Positions 60,891-64,000 of a DNA stretch of 64,000 nt are shown piece after piece. A model generated the notes under the pieces. That model saw nothing but the letters and a program-made list of their open reading frames with translations, did not search any database and was not told the origin of the DNA. Every line of letters starts with the position of its first letter. The first letter of the stretch is position 1. The stretch spans positions 186,001 to 250,000 of the forward strand of contig CAMBLM010000002.1 in the NCBI GenBank assembly GCA_945868475.1. The letters run 5' to 3'. The DNA is from an uncultured Ruminococcus sp. GTDB lineage: Bacteria > Bacillota > Clostridia > Oscillospirales > Ruminococcaceae. The position numbers and the translations under genes are program-made.

Positions 60891-62846
60891 TCAGAGTCCG
60901 AGTCCGATGGGCTGCGGTTCCCCTGCTTTGTCGGAAAGCAGCTCTCTCTTTACATCTTCCCGGATATCAACAAGACATTCGATGAGTATCGGATTGAACA
61001 CGCCGCACTGACCTGCCTGTATCATTTCCATTGTTTTTTCGTGAGAAAATGCTTTCTTATAAACGCGCTCGCTTGTGAGAGCGTCATAAACATCTGCGAG
61101 TGAAACTATCTGAGCCGAAATGGGTATTTCGTCCCCTTTAAGTCCGTCAGGATAGCCTCTTCCGTCGTATCTTTCGTGATGCCATCTGCATATCTGGCTT
61201 GCGACCTTTATCAGCGGTTCGTTCAGATTTGCAGCCGTGCTGGTGAGGATAGATTCACCGATGACCGAGTGCTTCTTCATTATCTCGAATTCCTCGGGGG
61301 TGAGCTTGCCCGGCTTGTTGAGTATCTTTTCCTCGATGCCGATCTTGCCGATATCATGAAGTGCCGAAGCAGTCGGGATAAGCTCCTGCATCTGCGGATC
61401 GATCTGATACTTGTCCGTCTTGCGGAGAAGCTGCTTCATAAGCATCTCAGTGAGCTTTTCGATATGAAGAACATGGCTTCCGCTCTCGCCGTTTCGGAAT
61501 TCAACGATCTGGCTGAGGATACGGATCATCATTCGGTTGTTCTTTTCCTTTTCGTTTACCTGCTCGGTAACGAGTTTTGTAAGGTTTTTCTGCTTTGAAT
61601 AAAGCTTTATCGTGTTCGCAACGCGCTGACAGACAACTCTCGAGTCAAAAGGACGGCTTATATAGTCGGAAACGCCAAGCTCGTAAGCTTTTCTGATCGT
61701 TGCTTCGGAATTTTCGCTCGAGATCATAATTACAGGGATATCCTCTATCCTGTGCGTAGAGGTCATATAATTAAGTACATCGAAACCGTCCGCAACGGGC
61801 ATCATGATGTCGAGAAGTATGAGCGAGATGCCTGTTCCGCGCTGTTTGAGCGCAGCCATACACTCCCCGCCGTTCTCGGCTTCGGTTATTTTATATTCAC
61901 TTCCGAGCATTTCGGAAAGTATCTCACGGTTCATCTCCGAATCATCAACGATAAGCACCTCCGGCTTGCCCTCAAGGATAGATGAATCGTTTGATTTATC
62001 GGTAAGAACAATGTTTTTGCGGTTCTTTGTGCGGAGCATAAGATTTTCCGCAGCAAGAACGGAATTTCCGAGTATTTCACCATCCGAGATAAGTCCGCCG
62101 ATGCTTGCTGTGATATGTATCCACGAATAGTTCGGGACATTCGCAGTCTTGACGCGCTCTCTGATATTTTCGAGTATTCCCGTGAATGCTTCATTGTTCG
62201 CATCGGGGATAATGAGCAGAAACTCATCTCCGCCGTAACGGATAAGAGTATCATCGGGCGAAATGCAGTCATATATCGTTGCTGCGACTGCTGCAAGCAC
62301 AAGATCGCCCGTATCATGACCGTAGGTGCTGTTATAAAGGTCAAAGCCGTCAAGGTCAATGACCGCAACGCCTGCCTACATACGGTTGGATTTGAGCTGT
62401 TCCTCATAATAGCGTCTGTTATAGACATTCGTGAGGATATCTTTATACATATTTTCGTGATATGATGCCAATTTTCCCGCAAAACCGCTGTGGTTTTCGC
62501 CGTCAAGCACAAGACTGTCGCTCGGGTCGATGGACTTTACCATACCGATTATATACGGTTTACCGTCCGCGGTGATATATCTTGCGGTGATCTGGTAGAT
62601 CTCAGTATCGGAAAAAACAAGCTTTGAAAGCACAGCCTCGCCTGCGAGCGCAGCACGGCATACCTCATAGTTGTTGACCTCCTGCATAACAACGGAGGTC
62701 GAATTAACGAATTTCTGCCTTTCACTGTTGAATGAATTTGTCCGCATATCTATCGCGAGCCAAATAACATACACCAGTATGCAGATCACGATAAAAGCAT
62801 TTGCGATCAATATCAAATGCGGTTTTTTTTTAGTAAAAAAGTTCAC
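60891..62846 (-). pseudogene. GGDEF-REC-HD-GYP protein with an internal amber codon
   Basis: The reading frame runs for about 651 residues from a GTG at 62846 (AAAGGA 6 nt upstream; an ATG at 62867 lacks a site). It has an N-terminal membrane helix, a GGDEF domain, a REC domain (LIVDDSEMNRE, LILLDIMMPVADG, intact Asp) and an HD-GYP domain (SALHDIGKIGIEEKIL, RWHHERYDGRGYPDG). An in-frame TAG lies at 62376-62378 between KSNRM and AGVAVIDLDGF, inside the GGDEF domain. RYGGDEFLL is intact downstream. A single nonsense change, most simply CAG to TAG, explains it. Confidence 0.85.
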
Positions 62847-62903
62847 TTTATATCCTTTTTCTACCATTATGGTAGGCTTTAAAATTTTATATAACTATTA
62901 TTT

Positions 62904-62932
62904 ATAGTAGCACTTATGGCTTTTTTTGTCAA
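62904..62932 (-). promoter_or_regulatory. Promoter of the GGDEF-REC-HD-GYP operon
   Basis: On the minus strand TTGACA, 17 bp, TACTAT. Confidence 0.6.
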
Positions 62933-62966
62933 CATATAAACGTTTAAGTCGAAAAATTCCAAAGAT

Positions 62967-62995
62967 TTGACAAAAACGTCTGTAAATGTTATAAT
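62967..62995 (+). promoter_or_regulatory. Consensus promoter of the PAS gene
   Basis: Perfect TTGACA and perfect TATAAT, 17 bp apart, divergent from the promoter at 62904-62932. It is the strongest predicted promoter in the window. Confidence 0.85.
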
Positions 62996-63059
62996 AAAAT
63001 AAGAAATTATGCTGATATATTCGGGAAAAACAGGGAAATCACTGTGAAGGAAAGCTTTT

Positions 63060-63943
63060 ATGAACAGGGAAAAATTATTTGAATCAATAATCAACGATTC
63101 TGTACAGTTGATACAGGTCAGCGACCTTGAAACGCTTTCCATGATCTATGCCAACGATACCGCCAAAAAATTCTTCCCGTTCGCAGGCGAGGACTGCATC
63201 GGAAAGCCCTGCTACAAGTACTTTATGGGCTATAACGAACAGTGTCCGTTCTGTCCCCTGCGCGATATGGACGGCAGAGCCTCATACGATACCGTTGTAC
63301 ACAACGGGGGACGCACTTTCGCCGTAAAAACAACTGTATCCGAACTGGACGTCAGAAAGGTATTCACCGAATATGCGCGCGACATCACGAACGAAATAAA
63401 GGCCAAGGAGCAGTTTGAAACGCAGATACGAATGCTCTCCAGTCCATGCCGAACGCACTCGGTATCTTCCACATGGACGTCACGGACGATGTATGTCTGA
63501 GCGTGGGCGGAGATGCTGCCGCAATACCGAAAGAATTCTCCAAATACACGATCGATCACGTTGTTGAGGATCTTGAAAACTTTATCTCGGACGAAAAGGA
63601 AAAGTCCGACTTCATCTCGCATTTCAGCCGAAAAGCACTCATAAACGCATACCATAACGGAACTGCGCAGTTCGATCAGGTCGTACGCGCAAACTATGAC
63701 GACAACGGTGCAAAATACGCCCGTCTTGCGGCGCGTCTTATCCTTAATCCATCGAATGACCACATCGAATGTGTTATCTACGGCGTTGATGTCACGGAAG
63801 AGATAATGAAAAAATACAGTCATGATGCCACGATAAAGGATCAGCTCGATATTTTCAACGCTCTCGGAAAGGATTATCTCAATATCTTCCTCATAGATCC
63901 GAACGCCAAGACAGCAACTATCCTTAAGAACCTGTCTTCATAA
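63060..63943 (+). pseudogene. PAS-domain signalling protein, frameshifted and truncated
   Basis: The start has AAGGAAAG upstream. The first 128 residues form a PAS-like domain (MIYANDTAKKFFPFAGEDC, CPFCPLRDMDG, EYARDITNEIKAKEQF). The frame then breaks near 63436-63444: the sequence CTCTCCAGTCC looks like CTCCAGTCC with two extra bases. The second part (MPNALGIFHMDVTDD, VIYGVDVTEEIMKKY, LNIFLIDPNAKTATIL) ends abruptly at a TAA where such proteins normally continue into an output domain. A hairpin, TGCGGATTTT with AAAAATCCGCA (63952-63999), follows at the window's end. Confidence 0.75.
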
Positions 63944-64000
63944 GAAATGTGTGCGGATTTTCGAGCATAATTTTGTTGCAGAGTAGGCAAAAATCCGCAG

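Overview
The window reads as a chromosomal segment of a low-to-mid GC, Gram-positive anaerobe of the Oscillospiraceae, most like Ruminococcus. The clues are AddAB in place of RecBCD, meso-DAP dehydrogenase, a T-box leader, strong AGGAGG-type ribosome sites, an IspH-S1 fusion, and a GH3 glucosidase with the swapped domain order known from Ruminococcus albus. The genus is inferred from gene content; no marker gene is present.

Layout. 1-7215: addA (partial), addB, a Cache-GGDEF protein and a rhomboid-like membrane protein, all on the minus strand. 7710-9443: a DUF1858 protein and the trmK-nif3 pair. 9706-11580: a T-box-controlled threonine deaminase with its partner RidA. 12022-20602: a P-loop kinase, two GH3 glycosidases of different domain order, a DUF5662 protein, a GT51 transglycosylase and ddh. 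20941-31014: TraX-like protein, two SGNH esterases, AlkD-like repair protein, an M23 protein, ung-dacA, tRNA-Leu(CAG), a CPA2 antiporter, a YgjP-like peptidase and a CDF transporter. 31118-42004: a 1472-residue FN3 surface protein, a small membrane protein, a lipase, a CPCC-flavin fusion, a lipoprotein with a toxin-like C-terminus, ispH-rpsA and plsC.

42040-45620 is a small AT-rich foreign island: an integrase remnant, then on the minus strand an XRE regulator, an ImmA/IrrE peptidase, a frameshifted DUF4417 gene, a toxin-like small protein and a putative immunity protein. The last three are translationally coupled, and a candidate small RNA lies opposite the DUF4417 leader. This is the best candidate for an undescribed system.

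45750-54122 carries a low-molecular-weight phosphatase and three NSS-family sodium symporters, two of them close paralogues in opposite orientation, with small envelope proteins between.

54173-63943 is a cyclic-di-GMP and phosphorelay cluster (hybrid kinase, Hpt, REC-HD-GYP, GGDEF-REC-HD-GYP, FapA/DUF342, PAS protein) in which almost every gene is broken by a different lesion: an out-of-frame deletion junction, two homopolymer frameshifts, an in-frame amber codon, and a 2-nt shift plus truncation. Long genes elsewhere in the window are intact, so this looks like local decay.

Scattered through intergenic space is a family of ~100-bp palindromic elements (TACTA...TAGTA ends) flanked by 3-bp TTA/TAA duplications. 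They behave like miniature inverted-repeat transposable elements; one is nested in another and two sit at stop codons.
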